A stretch of DNA of 64,000 bases, taken from the NCBI RefSeq assembly GCF_022496765.1, contig NZ_VANV01000015.1:118584-182583 (forward strand), read 5' to 3'. This document shows positions 18,572-27,282 of the stretch, piece by piece; the first letter of the stretch is position 1; each line of letters opens with the position of its first letter. This DNA is from Acidaminobacter sp. JC074 (GTDB lineage: Bacteria > Bacillota > Clostridia > Peptostreptococcales > Acidaminobacteraceae). Under the pieces are notes generated by a model. The model was not told where the DNA came from, made no database searches, and worked only from the letters and a program-made list of their open reading frames with translations. The position numbers and the translations under genes are program-made.

Positions 18572-19196
18572 TGAATTCACCTGCTTCTTCTAACATGTCA
18601 TAGATCAACTGACCCATGTATTTTCTGTTGTCTTCTATTACAGAATCCAAAGAAAAATCAAGGCGTGTTGTTTTATCAGCCTTTAGAATAATCACACCAC
18701 CTAGGATGCGCTTGTCACTTTTTTCAACTGATTCACATAATAAGTCTAATGCTTTACACTGGTCTAACAACATGTCTTTATACTTTGTATCTTTCTCGTT
18801 TACATAAACTGTGAATGCACCTAAAGAGGCCATCATATCACGATTTTTTACAAAGATATTTTTTAAATACTTTTCGTAGTCTTCTGTTTCAACAAACTCT
18901 TTGGTATAGGCCTTTACACCACTTAAAAGTTCATCGATCATTGTTTTTCTTTTAAGTAAAAGACGTCTTTTTCTTTCACTTCTGGCATTTGAAAGTCTCT
19001 GAGAACGTTCATTTTTAATGCCTCTTAAAAGAGAATCCTCATATCTTGCTCGGTCTCTTTCTAACATTTTCTTACGTTCTGCAAGTTCAATTACCATCTT
19101 GTTTTCTAGTCCTTCCACCTTTTCATCATAAGCATCCTGTTGACGATCGATGATTCTCTTAGTAAACAATTTCAATTTATCATTGACTGTTATCAT
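18555..19196 (-). CDS. ntpE: V-type ATPase subunit E (peripheral stalk)
   Basis: 213 residues. The N-terminal ~110 residues are a charged, helical coiled coil rich in Glu, Lys and Arg (RQQDAYDEKVEGLENK and following), and the C-terminal ~90 residues are a compact domain containing GGVIILKADKTTRLDFSLDS, typical of subunit E. It pairs with the small G/H-type subunit encoded first in the operon to form the outer stalk. AAGAAGG precedes the ATG. Confidence 0.93.
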   Translation of the reverse strand: MITVNDKLKLFTKRIIDRQQDAYDEKVEGLENKMVIELAERKKMLERDRARYEDSLLRGIKNERSQRLSNARSERKRRLLLKRKTMIDELLSGVKAYTKEFVETEDYEKYLKNIFVKNRDMMASLGAFTVYVNEKDTKYKDMLLDQCKALDLLCESVEKSDKRILGGVIILKADKTTRLDFSLDSVIEDNRKYMGQLIYDMLEEAGEFSGKQS

Positions 19197-19207
19197 AACA
19201 AACCTTC

Positions 19208-19513
19208 TTATAGTTTTAATCCGATTGATTCACGTATATAACGTGTAATAAAATCACTTTGAATACTTTCTTTCGGTCCTGGCACTTCAACAATAAGCGT
19301 ATCCTTTGCACGAAGTTTTCTTGCCATGACTTGATCTTCTATACGCACCTTTATGGTATGGGTCAAAATAATGATACCTATTTTAGGATCATCGATGAGT
19401 TCATCTATCTTTTTTATAATCAAGTCATCATCTGTCATCAACTGCCCTTCTATACCTGCCATTTTAAGGCCTAGTAGGGTATCTTCATTGTCACTGATTA
19501 AATAAGATTCCAT
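19208..19513 (-). CDS. ntpG: V-type ATPase subunit F (central stalk)
   Basis: 101 residues (called G in Enterococcus naming). A Rossmann-like small subunit that attaches to D in the rotor. The pattern ISDNEDTLLGLKMAGIEG at the start, a hydrophobic strand IGIIILTHTI in the middle and an IVEVPGP turn are typical. Its start overlaps the stop of subunit K by one base (TAATG). Confidence 0.92.
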   Translation of the reverse strand: MESYLISDNEDTLLGLKMAGIEGQLMTDDDLIIKKIDELIDDPKIGIIILTHTIKVRIEDQVMARKLRAKDTLIVEVPGPKESIQSDFITRYIRESIGLKL

Positions 19514-19950
19514 TATAATCTACCAATAATCATGATAGAAATGATTAAACCATAAATAGCAATACCTTCAGCAAGTCCAACAAAGATCAAAGTCTTACCT
19601 AAAATCTTTGGATCTTCAGATACTGCACCTAATGCAGATGAACCAACAGCTCCAACGGCATAACCTGTACCGATTGTTGCAAGCCCTGTTGAAAGAGCTG
19701 CCGCTAGATAACCAAGTCCAGAAGATGAAGATGCCGCTGCTTCAGTCGTCGTATCAGTCATGGCAAATACTGCATCTGGTACCAGTATCGCAAAAGCCAT
19801 CAACATCAAAGGCACAAATGTAAAGACGTTGACTCTAAGCATCTTTTTTAGAAGTTTTCTTGATTTTTCATTATTTCTTATCAAATAGTGGATACCAAAT
19901 CCAACAGTAACTGTCACAATTATAATATTTAAAGCTAAAATGAGTTCCAT
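19513..19950 (-). CDS. ntpK: V-type ATPase subunit K (membrane c ring), single hairpin with N-terminal extension
   Basis: 145 residues. The last ~70 residues are one c-type hairpin: a glycine-rich helix (LAAALSTGLATIGTGYAVG), the polar loop SEDP and a second helix with the ion-binding Glu in GLAEGIAIYG. Before it are about 75 extra residues with one TM helix (3-22), a basic stretch, and a second hydrophobic stretch ending VFAM that resembles a cleavable signal. So it is neither an 80-residue c subunit nor the double-hairpin 16-kDa K of Enterococcus. The residue after the Glu is Gly, not Thr/Ser, and no Gln is evident in helix 1, so the usual Na+ motif is not present; ion specificity stays open. 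Start coupled to subunit I by TAATG. Confidence 0.92.
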   Translation of the reverse strand: MELILALNIIIVTVTVGFGIHYLIRNNEKSRKLLKKMLRVNVFTFVPLMLMAFAILVPDAVFAMTDTTTEAAASSSSGLGYLAAALSTGLATIGTGYAVGAVGSSALGAVSEDPKILGKTLIFVGLAEGIAIYGLIISIMIIGRL

Positions 19951-21929
19951 TAGTTTACGCCTCCTAAATTCTCTATCTCTACAGGTTCAAAGGCCAAGCC
20001 GTCACCTGTGTAATATTTACTAAACATCTCATAATAAACCAGTCTCAGTCCTTGTATCAAAACAATCAGACCTTCTAAACCAATAACCAAGAGGTTACCT
20101 AGAATAAACATAGATACCTCACCTGCCAAGGTGCCTGTAATAGCAGCTATGGTATGGAAAGCCATAAACAAACCAACATGGTTTAAGGCAAAGGCCCCTA
20201 CCCTTACAAAGGACAAGGAATTACTCAGCATACCTAGGAATGTTTCTAAAAGCTCAAAACCACTTTCCACATAATACTCTGATGGTGGCTCATGGTGTAA
20301 AGGCTTAATTTTCTTGATGGTATTGGCAAGGGGTTCTCTTACGACCATTAAAACAACCATTAAAAAGATAATGACTTTTAATGGGCCTGTCGGTATAAAG
20401 GTCCATTCTAAGAATGAAGCACCTGCAAATAAGAGAATTGCCAAGAACAGGACAATACCTGCTATACCATTACGACCAAACAAACCTTCTTTTAAATCAT
20501 TTTTCTTTAGTTTATTCACCACACTGTATGCATAAGATATCATTAAAAATACCAGACCTGTAATAACACCCGCTATTAACATGGTGTTGATGTTTTCAAT
20601 TGGTCGAATAAAGATGTTAAGTGGTATAAGCTTTGAAATCACATGCTCATAACCAAATAATGAATCATAGAAGAAACCAAATATCATGGAGAATACACCG
20701 ATTCTCATCAAAATACCGCCATAAGATGCCACTTTTTTCTTTAAGAAGAAACCCGCAATGGCCAGTATAAGTCCCTGTCCCAAGTCACCAAACATGGCAC
20801 CAAACAAGAACATATAAGCAAGGCCTACAAAAGATGTTGGGTCTAGTTCATCATAAGATGGGGTACCATACATATGCACCAACTCTTCAAATGGTTTAAA
20901 AAGCCATTTGTTTCTAAGTTTTGTCGGCGGCCTTAGTTTTCTAGTGACATCGTCTACTTCCCTAGTTCCATAAACAATACTCGAACCATATTTCTCAAAA
21001 TATTCTTCTAAAAAGTCACTATCGGTCTGAGATACCCAACCTGTGATATAAACATAATTGTTGGTCACTGCCAGCTGCTTTTTCATCTGTTCAATTTTAA
21101 GCTCCAACATCAATTGAGCATAACAAATCATCAAAGACTGGCCGTGTTTATCCCTATAATTAGTAGCTTCCATATGAAGGCCATCTAATTCTGTATCAAT
21201 GAAGTTCATACGGTCTTTTATCTTAGCAATCATCTTTTCTGGCGTATCTAAATAGCCATCTAGAAGTTTGATTTCTTCAAAGTAAACCGACCTTAAAATT
21301 CTATCTGTCTCTAACTCTAATTCTTTAAGAGATACAACAATATATATCTCATTGGTTCCCTTCCTACCAATATGTAAAATAGCCGCATAGATATTATCAT
21401 AATTCTTAGTCAGCCTTTCCATATTTTCTTTAGATAATATACCAAATTTCACATTGAAAAAGTGAAGATTAAAGAGTCGACTAAAATCTACATTTTCATA
21501 AATCCCATCCAGTATGTTCATTTCCTCAAGACGATTTTTTTCTTCTTGTAAAACATCAATACGTTCTCTTATATGGGTTAACTCATCATAAATATGGTTG
21601 ATATCATCTTCCATATCTTCGAATCGGTAATTTTCATGTAATAGATTCTTATCTAATAGCCTCTCAAGGTTCATATAGTCCATCAGCTTGTAGAGCTTTT
21701 CCTGAACAGATTTGAAATCTCTTTTCTCAGAAAAACTGTCAATCAAACACAGACCTTTAACCTCTTCAATTAAGTCTTCATCTACTTTCAATTTAAAATT
21801 ACTCTCATTGATCTCAGTCATAGCATTCACAAGATGTATTTTCTCTTGAAGGGCAATATCCCTCAAAACATCATGGGCTTCTGACTTCTCTATGACAAGA
21901 TTCAATAATTTCATTTTTTCTACTGCCAA
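19950..21929 (-). CDS. ntpI: V-type ATPase subunit I (membrane stator, a-type)
   Basis: 659 residues. The N-terminal ~350 residues are a cytoplasmic two-lobed coiled-coil domain that holds the peripheral stalks, and the C-terminal half has about seven TM helices forming the ion path beside the c ring. The segment FVRVGAFALNHVGLFMAFHTIA carries the essential Arg. The start codon is TTG at 21929 with GGAGGTG five bases before it. Length agrees with the family (about 650). Confidence 0.95.
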   Translation of the reverse strand: MAVEKMKLLNLVIEKSEAHDVLRDIALQEKIHLVNAMTEINESNFKLKVDEDLIEEVKGLCLIDSFSEKRDFKSVQEKLYKLMDYMNLERLLDKNLLHENYRFEDMEDDINHIYDELTHIRERIDVLQEEKNRLEEMNILDGIYENVDFSRLFNLHFFNVKFGILSKENMERLTKNYDNIYAAILHIGRKGTNEIYIVVSLKELELETDRILRSVYFEEIKLLDGYLDTPEKMIAKIKDRMNFIDTELDGLHMEATNYRDKHGQSLMICYAQLMLELKIEQMKKQLAVTNNYVYITGWVSQTDSDFLEEYFEKYGSSIVYGTREVDDVTRKLRPPTKLRNKWLFKPFEELVHMYGTPSYDELDPTSFVGLAYMFLFGAMFGDLGQGLILAIAGFFLKKKVASYGGILMRIGVFSMIFGFFYDSLFGYEHVISKLIPLNIFIRPIENINTMLIAGVITGLVFLMISYAYSVVNKLKKNDLKEGLFGRNGIAGIVLFLAILLFAGASFLEWTFIPTGPLKVIIFLMVVLMVVREPLANTIKKIKPLHHEPPSEYYVESGFELLETFLGMLSNSLSFVRVGAFALNHVGLFMAFHTIAAITGTLAGEVSMFILGNLLVIGLEGLIVLIQGLRLVYYEMFSKYYTGDGLAFEPVEIENLGGVN

Positions 21930-21941
21930 GATTTCACCTCC

Positions 21942-22985
21942 CTATATAACCCTAATCAAGTACTCCTTTAACTCTTCTGGAGCGACACCATAGTGTTTTG
22001 CTTCTATCATTGTAAATAAATCACGCATTTCAAACTCAAGTCTATGGGTAAAAGTAACCACCGTAATCATATTTAGACTTGATTCTCTTTCACTCTTAAG
22101 AAAATGCTTGTATAAATAGCGGTCCATGTCTCTTTCTAGATAAAGTTCTGTATCCTTATCATGACTGAAAAGCTTCTTATAATGTGTTTTTGTCATCAAA
22201 TCAAACAAAGTTTCCTCATCCTCTGCATATGACAACTTCTTTAACAAATCATAGTTTAAGAAATGACCATTTGGTAATGTATAATTGAGTATTTCTTCAC
22301 TTGAAAGCTTATAAAACTTTCTACCTCTATAGATCCACTGGAAATTAAGAAAGTCTATGTTCATCTGAAGGATTTCAAATATAGGCTTTTCATCCCCTTT
22401 GAACTTAGAAATCTCGACAGATAGTTTAGAAAAATAGACCCTGTCTATGTTCATTTCCATATAAAAGAGCATACGGTCTTCATCTTCACTTAAATAAAGT
22501 TTAAGAACCTTATAGTAAAGTGTATCCTTTAACATCTCTACAAGTTCTGCTACATCTGTGCAAGCAGACATTTCTCTGTAATCTAGCTTAGAATAAAAGG
22601 ATGCATTGGGATACTCAAGATAGAGCTCCGAAATGTCTTGTTTTAAAATCAAACCTCTTAAAAAGGCCTTGATGTCTTCTGCTTCAAATCGCTTCATTAA
22701 AAGTCTAAAGAGCTTCTGATAGTCACCAGTTATAAAGCAATTTATTTTCTTATAAAGGGTTATAATATAGTTTTTTATATGGCTTTCCACATTGGCTATA
22801 GAATAATCCTCTTCATTCATATCCTTAAAAATATTGCTGTAGTAGGTCTCTTCATTTAAGTAATCGAAGATTTCTTTTTCACTGGTCATTGTAAGCATGT
22901 TTAAGTAATCTTCATGTGTTAAAAGTTTACCCACCATACTCTTGATCTTAGTGTTCACTGCAGCAAAGCGTCTGACATTAGACAT
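21942..22985 (-). CDS. ntpC: V-type ATPase subunit C (d-type, rotor socket)
   Basis: 347 residues, all-helical, corresponding to subunit C/d that connects the D-F shaft to the c ring. Recognised by composition, length, position and the C-terminal pattern ITVVTFTHRLEFEMRDLFTMIEAKHYGV. In Enterococcus this gene follows E; here it stands before I, so the order is rearranged. It starts 3 bases after the first gene of the operon. Confidence 0.9.
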   Translation of the reverse strand: MSNVRRFAAVNTKIKSMVGKLLTHEDYLNMLTMTSEKEIFDYLNEETYYSNIFKDMNEEDYSIANVESHIKNYIITLYKKINCFITGDYQKLFRLLMKRFEAEDIKAFLRGLILKQDISELYLEYPNASFYSKLDYREMSACTDVAELVEMLKDTLYYKVLKLYLSEDEDRMLFYMEMNIDRVYFSKLSVEISKFKGDEKPIFEILQMNIDFLNFQWIYRGRKFYKLSSEEILNYTLPNGHFLNYDLLKKLSYAEDEETLFDLMTKTHYKKLFSHDKDTELYLERDMDRYLYKHFLKSERESSLNMITVVTFTHRLEFEMRDLFTMIEAKHYGVAPEELKEYLIRVI

Positions 22986-22987
22986 AA

Positions 22988-23320
22988 CTATACCTCATCT
23001 AAAAAAACATGCTCAAAAACCTTCTTGATCAGTTCTTCTTTATGATTTTTCATGATGTCATCTAATCGATCGGTTTCTGAATAACACGTTTCCATTATGG
23101 CCTGCTCTTCTTCTATGGTCTTGGCTAAAATCTCCTTTGTTTTTCTTTTAGCCTGAACACGGGCAGCTTTCATATATTCTCTTTCAGATTTTTTTAAATT
23201 TTCTAATAATTTTTTATAATATTCATCCTCTACTTGATCAAGCTTTTCCTCTAAAACAATGCCTGCTTCATCAATCTCATAGAGCTTTTCAAGTACCTCA
23301 TCGATGTTAAAATCTTTCAC
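22988..23320 (-). CDS. ntpF: V-type ATPase subunit G/H-like peripheral-stalk coiled coil
   Basis: 110 residues, almost wholly a charged coiled coil (YYKKLLENLKKSEREYMKAARVQ), lacking any enzymatic motif. Position at the head of the operon and composition identify it as the partner of subunit E in the outer stalk. The start is GTG at 23320 with GAGGTG upstream. The nhaC terminator lies between it and the upstream gene, so operon transcription must begin within 23321-23389. Only a weak -35/-10 pair is seen there. Confidence 0.8.
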   Translation of the reverse strand: MKDFNIDEVLEKLYEIDEAGIVLEEKLDQVEDEYYKKLLENLKKSEREYMKAARVQAKRKTKEILAKTIEEEQAIMETCYSETDRLDDIMKNHKEELIKKVFEHVFLDEV

Positions 23321-23385
23321 TTTGACACCTCACAATCTTACTTCTATGATAGCACTAAGAAATTTAATTTAAAAGCATTTCTAAG

Positions 23386-23419
23386 ATAAAAAGGGAAACT
23401 TCCTAGGAAGTCTCCCTTT
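23386..23419 (-). terminator. Terminator of the NhaC-type gene
   Basis: AAAGGGAGACTTCC / GGAAGTTTCCCTTT, a 14-bp stem with one G-T pair and a 2-base loop, followed by TTTTTA on the minus strand. It insulates the V-ATPase operon. Confidence 0.9.
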
Positions 23420-23434
23420 GCTTTTAACTAGATT

Positions 23435-25087
23435 TTATACAGATACTTTTTCTACTTTTTCTTCTATTGAAGTGTTTTCCACAACTTTACCAAATACCTT
23501 AATGGCAGCAAATGCTAAACCATAACCAAGTATAAGTGAAATAAATGGATTGATACCAATAAGAGCAGCTGGTAAGTAACCAACGATTACAGCGATAATT
23601 GCCACTGTAAGTGCATATGGTATCTGGGTCTTAACATGATCAATATGATCACTGGCGGCCGACATAGAAGACATAATGGTTGTATCCGAAATAGGTGAAC
23701 AGTGGTCTCCAAATACTGCGCCTGTAAATACTGCACCGATTGTTGCATATAAGATAGTACCAGTTTCGCCACCTGAAAGTGTAAATGCTAACGGTACTGC
23801 GATAGGCATTAATAAAGCTGTTGTTCCCCAAGATGTACCAGTTGAGAATGCAATGATACAACCTAAGATAAATACTGCAAGTGGAATAATAGAAGCAGAA
23901 ACTCTACCTTCTAAGATACCTACTAAGTATTTAGCAGTTCCTAGATCTTTACACATAGAACCAATACCCCAAGCCATAACTAATACGAAAATTGCCATAA
24001 CTAATGATTTAGCACCATCGATCCAAGCTTTCATAGCCTCTTCGAAAGTTAAAATCTTTTGAGAAAGTACAAGTACAAATGCTACCAACGAACCAGAGTA
24101 AGCTGCCCACATCATAGCTGTAGTTGTAGAACCGTTACCGATGATGTCTCTGATTGTCGTAAAGGCAAATGGTGAATTGTTAACAGCATCGATAAGTGCT
24201 TGGTTGTCTCCACCTAAAATCGAATTTTTACCTGTTAAGTATAAACCGAACATAACCATAAATATAACTGTTACAATAGGAAGCACAGCATTCATAACTC
24301 TAAGTGGTGTGCCTTCTTTGATTTCCATTTCTGTTAACTCTTTAGAAGCAAGTGGTGTTGCACCATCAGCAACTAATTTACCTTCATATCTAGCACGTCT
24401 TTCAGCCTTAAGCATAGGACCAAAGTCTCTACCTGTTAAAGCAATCATAAGTACGAAGCCTAACATGATTAATGAGTAGAATCTAAAAGGTATAGATTCG
24501 ATAAATACACCGTAAATATTGGCTTCTACACCAATAGCATCAAAGGCATCTCTTAGTAAACCTAATTCATAGGCAATCCATGTAGAGATAAGTGCCATAG
24601 AAGCAACAGGTGCTGCCGTTGAATCTGTTAAGAAAGCCAGTTTCTCACGAGAGATTCTTAACTTATCAGTTAAAGGTCTCATAGTTGTACCAACCAATAA
24701 TGTGTTTGAATAATCATCAAAGAAAATCAATAAGCCCATAGCCCATGTAGCTGCCATACCAGACTTAGCTGTCCTTGCCTTCTTGGCAAGCCACTCAGCA
24801 ATTGCCTTAGCACCACCAGATGCTGCAACCAAACCAATCATACCACCTAAACCGATATCAAATACGATGATACCAGCATTCCACTCAGATGCTACGGATC
24901 CTGCTATGTACTTAGTTACTGTATTTGAAAAGCCTTCAAATACGTTACCACCAGCAATAATTGTTGCCCCAACTAAGATTGCTGCAAACAAAGAAGGTAA
25001 AACTTGCTTTGTTTTAAATGCAAGAACAATCGCAACCAGCGGTGGTAATAAAGATAAAATACCATAGTGTTCAATAATTCCATTCAT
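23435..25087 (-). CDS. NhaC-family Na+/H+ or solute antiporter (first of two)
   Basis: 550 residues with about 12 hydrophobic helices. Family marks: FDDYSNTLLVGTTMRPLTD, TDSTAAPVASMALISTWIAYELGL, STGTSWGTTALLMPI and GDHCSPISDTTIMSSMSA, all in the conserved IT-superfamily/NhaC pore. Members exchange Na+ for H+ or organic acids/amino acids. AGGGGGAG precedes the ATG. It lies behind the GlnK/GlnL-like pair on the same strand with a 111-base gap and may be its target. A second, only distantly similar NhaC protein is at 54944. Confidence 0.88.
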   Translation of the reverse strand: MNGIIEHYGILSLLPPLVAIVLAFKTKQVLPSLFAAILVGATIIAGGNVFEGFSNTVTKYIAGSVASEWNAGIIVFDIGLGGMIGLVAASGGAKAIAEWLAKKARTAKSGMAATWAMGLLIFFDDYSNTLLVGTTMRPLTDKLRISREKLAFLTDSTAAPVASMALISTWIAYELGLLRDAFDAIGVEANIYGVFIESIPFRFYSLIMLGFVLMIALTGRDFGPMLKAERRARYEGKLVADGATPLASKELTEMEIKEGTPLRVMNAVLPIVTVIFMVMFGLYLTGKNSILGGDNQALIDAVNNSPFAFTTIRDIIGNGSTTTAMMWAAYSGSLVAFVLVLSQKILTFEEAMKAWIDGAKSLVMAIFVLVMAWGIGSMCKDLGTAKYLVGILEGRVSASIIPLAVFILGCIIAFSTGTSWGTTALLMPIAVPLAFTLSGGETGTILYATIGAVFTGAVFGDHCSPISDTTIMSSMSAASDHIDHVKTQIPYALTVAIIAVIVGYLPAALIGINPFISLILGYGLAFAAIKVFGKVVENTSIEEKVEKVSV

Positions 25088-25198
25088 AAAAATAACTCCC
25101 CCTTCACAAACAGTTTAAAGAGAGAGATTCAAACTTCTTCAAAATCCTTCGCAAATTTTCAGAATTCTTTGAATTATATGGTATATTCACGACTTTTT

Positions 25199-26008
25199 CT
25201 AGAATTCAGACAAGTTCTCTAAAAACTTATCTAAAGAGACGCTGCCCTTATAAGCAGACTTACCTCTGACATAATCCATTTCTTTTTTAACAGATTCAAA
25301 GTCGTACAAGGCGCTTGAATACTTGATAAATAGCTCATTCATATAATCTTCTATGCCTAAATAAGCCAGATTTCTAAGCCCTTTATTAACAGCTCTTCTC
25401 ATTCTTTGTCTGATTATCTTAGGATTTTCACCAATAGATTTACATACTTTCTTAATGGCCTCATCAATGGTCACAGCTTCAGATTGCTTCAACTCGATAA
25501 CCATCATGATGTCTTTAGAGCCTTTTTCAGAGTAAATACCAAGATCTTTTAAAACACTTTTGGCAACTTCTTCATGTCTGACTTGAGAAGCTGGCTGTAC
25601 ATGACCAATTAAATTAACGATTTGATCAAGCTTTCTGGTGGTCTCTATTTTTTCTGTAATGTGCTTTAAAACTGTCAGGACTTCAAAGCGGTTAATGGGT
25701 TTAGAAATAAAGAAAGAAATCCCTTCCTTATAGGCCTGTCCAATCATTTCTTTATCAGATACTTGAGAGATCATTATAAAATCTACATCTTTATGGACTT
25801 CACGTATCTTCTTAACAACATCCACACCATCGAGTTCTGGCATCAAATAGTCTATGATGACCACATCAGGCTTGAGGACCAAAATATCGTCAATGGCCTT
25901 TTTAGGATCTGTTCCATAAGCAATTACACGGTTGTTAAAATCTTCTTCAACAATGGTCTTGATTATTTTAACAACATTGATATCATCATCTAAAACTAAA
26001 TAATTCAT
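25199..26008 (-). CDS. GlnL/YcbB-type response regulator
   Basis: 269 residues. A receiver domain (1-120) with acidic DDD at 7-9, phosphoacceptor in VIIDYLMPELDG, and Lys in FISKPIN. The C-terminal half is not OmpR or LuxR but matches the YcbB domain of Bacillus GlnL: KIIRQRMRRAVNKGLRNLAYLGIEDY with a helix-turn-helix character. GlnL activates glutamine uptake and glutaminase genes. The start overlaps the kinase stop (ATGA). The target is probably the following transporter; that is inferred from order only. Confidence 0.82.
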   Translation of the reverse strand: MNYLVLDDDINVVKIIKTIVEEDFNNRVIAYGTDPKKAIDDILVLKPDVVIIDYLMPELDGVDVVKKIREVHKDVDFIMISQVSDKEMIGQAYKEGISFFISKPINRFEVLTVLKHITEKIETTRKLDQIVNLIGHVQPASQVRHEEVAKSVLKDLGIYSEKGSKDIMMVIELKQSEAVTIDEAIKKVCKSIGENPKIIRQRMRRAVNKGLRNLAYLGIEDYMNELFIKYSSALYDFESVKKEMDYVRGKSAYKGSVSLDKFLENLSEF

Positions 26009-27282
26009 GAAACCCCCTCTAAATTACTATGGCCTATTGTTATAATAAAACTTGTCCCCTCTCCTAAAGAGGATTCAACTTCCAATTTACCCTTAAAAAC
26101 TTCTTCTACCATTTCCTTAACCAATGTTAAACCAATGCCCCTGTAGATATCACCTGTCTTTTCATCAAACTTAGTTGAATAACCCGTGTTAAAGATATAA
26201 TCGATGTCCTCCGGTGATATACCCTTGCCATTGTCTCGGACAAAAATTTCTAAATCATCATTTACATCTCTGGCATAGATATATACCTTACCAGCATCAC
26301 CACAGGCTTCTATACCGTTATTAATCAGATTTCTAATAACCGACATCAGGTAAAAATGTTCCTTTACCATAACAGATGATTTGCATTTAAAGTGACAGCT
26401 GATGCCAGGTGTGTCTTTTATATACTCTTTTGTATTGTCTTCTAATATCTTAAAAAGATCTTTTAAGTCCAGTTCATCCAGGCTCATGTTTTCGCCATAG
26501 ATCTCTTCAAGTCCTTTGACGGTTCTTAAATAATCCTTTTTTATTTCATGAACATCTTTAGAAAGCTCTAAGGCCAGAGATCTTAAGGCCTCATCTTCAG
26601 AAACCCTACCTTTAATCTGATGCGACAGCTTCATAAGGGCTTCAATCTGATTCATGTTCTTATATAGGAAGTAGATTTCACTTTTAAAACGCGAAGTCTG
26701 CATCATAAGGTGTTGATACCTTTTTTCATGTTCCTGGTGCATAATCAAAGAAGTATACCTGACCACAACAAATATAGTCAGTAGGGTTAAGCCCGTCCTA
26801 CCTAAGGCAACCAATATAATCCCCTGTATCATGGACCACTTGATTTCAAAGAGCTGGGTTCTTACCAAAAGCTCAACAAGATTGGATAAGAAGTCCGATA
26901 AAAACAAGATGATGTAATACTTTGAGGTAAACTGATCTTTAAATAACCGAGACAGTATATAAAAAACCAAACCATAAGTAACGTAGAAAAATACGTCTGG
27001 ATAAATTCTAATCAAAAGTTCTGACATGGTATAGTCAGAAAAGGAATCAATGAAAAATCTTATACCTGGTGAAAAAACAGCTACCATGCAGCCTAAAATA
27101 ACTGGATGGATATCATCAGAAAAATACAGGGCTATCCCCAGTATGATTGCAGTAAAGGTAATGATAAAACCAGGTACAAAGAAGTTGACATAGAGTCTTG
27201 CACCTAGGGCAACTAAAAAGGCTGTAAATATATACTTTCTGACTTTAGAAACTGACCTGGAAGGATTCTGACTGATCTTCAT
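26005..27282 (-). CDS. GlnK/YcbA-type membrane sensor kinase
   Basis: 425 residues from the ATG at 27282, which has GGAG 8 bases upstream. Five or six TM helices fill residues about 10-190, then a dimerisation helix with the phosphoacceptor His probably in LSKDVHEIKKDY, and a HATPase domain with VIRNLINNGIEA, DNGKGI and GIGLTLVKEM. This is the arrangement of the GlnK-type (SpoOB-like) kinases. Its first codons overlap the end of the six-hairpin glycosidase gene by 38 bases, so it is translated from a transcript that includes that gene. It is paired with the regulator at 25199. Confidence 0.85.
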   Translation of the reverse strand: MKISQNPSRSVSKVRKYIFTAFLVALGARLYVNFFVPGFIITFTAIILGIALYFSDDIHPVILGCMVAVFSPGIRFFIDSFSDYTMSELLIRIYPDVFFYVTYGLVFYILSRLFKDQFTSKYYIILFLSDFLSNLVELLVRTQLFEIKWSMIQGIILVALGRTGLTLLTIFVVVRYTSLIMHQEHEKRYQHLMMQTSRFKSEIYFLYKNMNQIEALMKLSHQIKGRVSEDEALRSLALELSKDVHEIKKDYLRTVKGLEEIYGENMSLDELDLKDLFKILEDNTKEYIKDTPGISCHFKCKSSVMVKEHFYLMSVIRNLINNGIEACGDAGKVYIYARDVNDDLEIFVRDNGKGISPEDIDYIFNTGYSTKFDEKTGDIYRGIGLTLVKEMVEEVFKGKLEVESSLGEGTSFIITIGHSNLEGVS

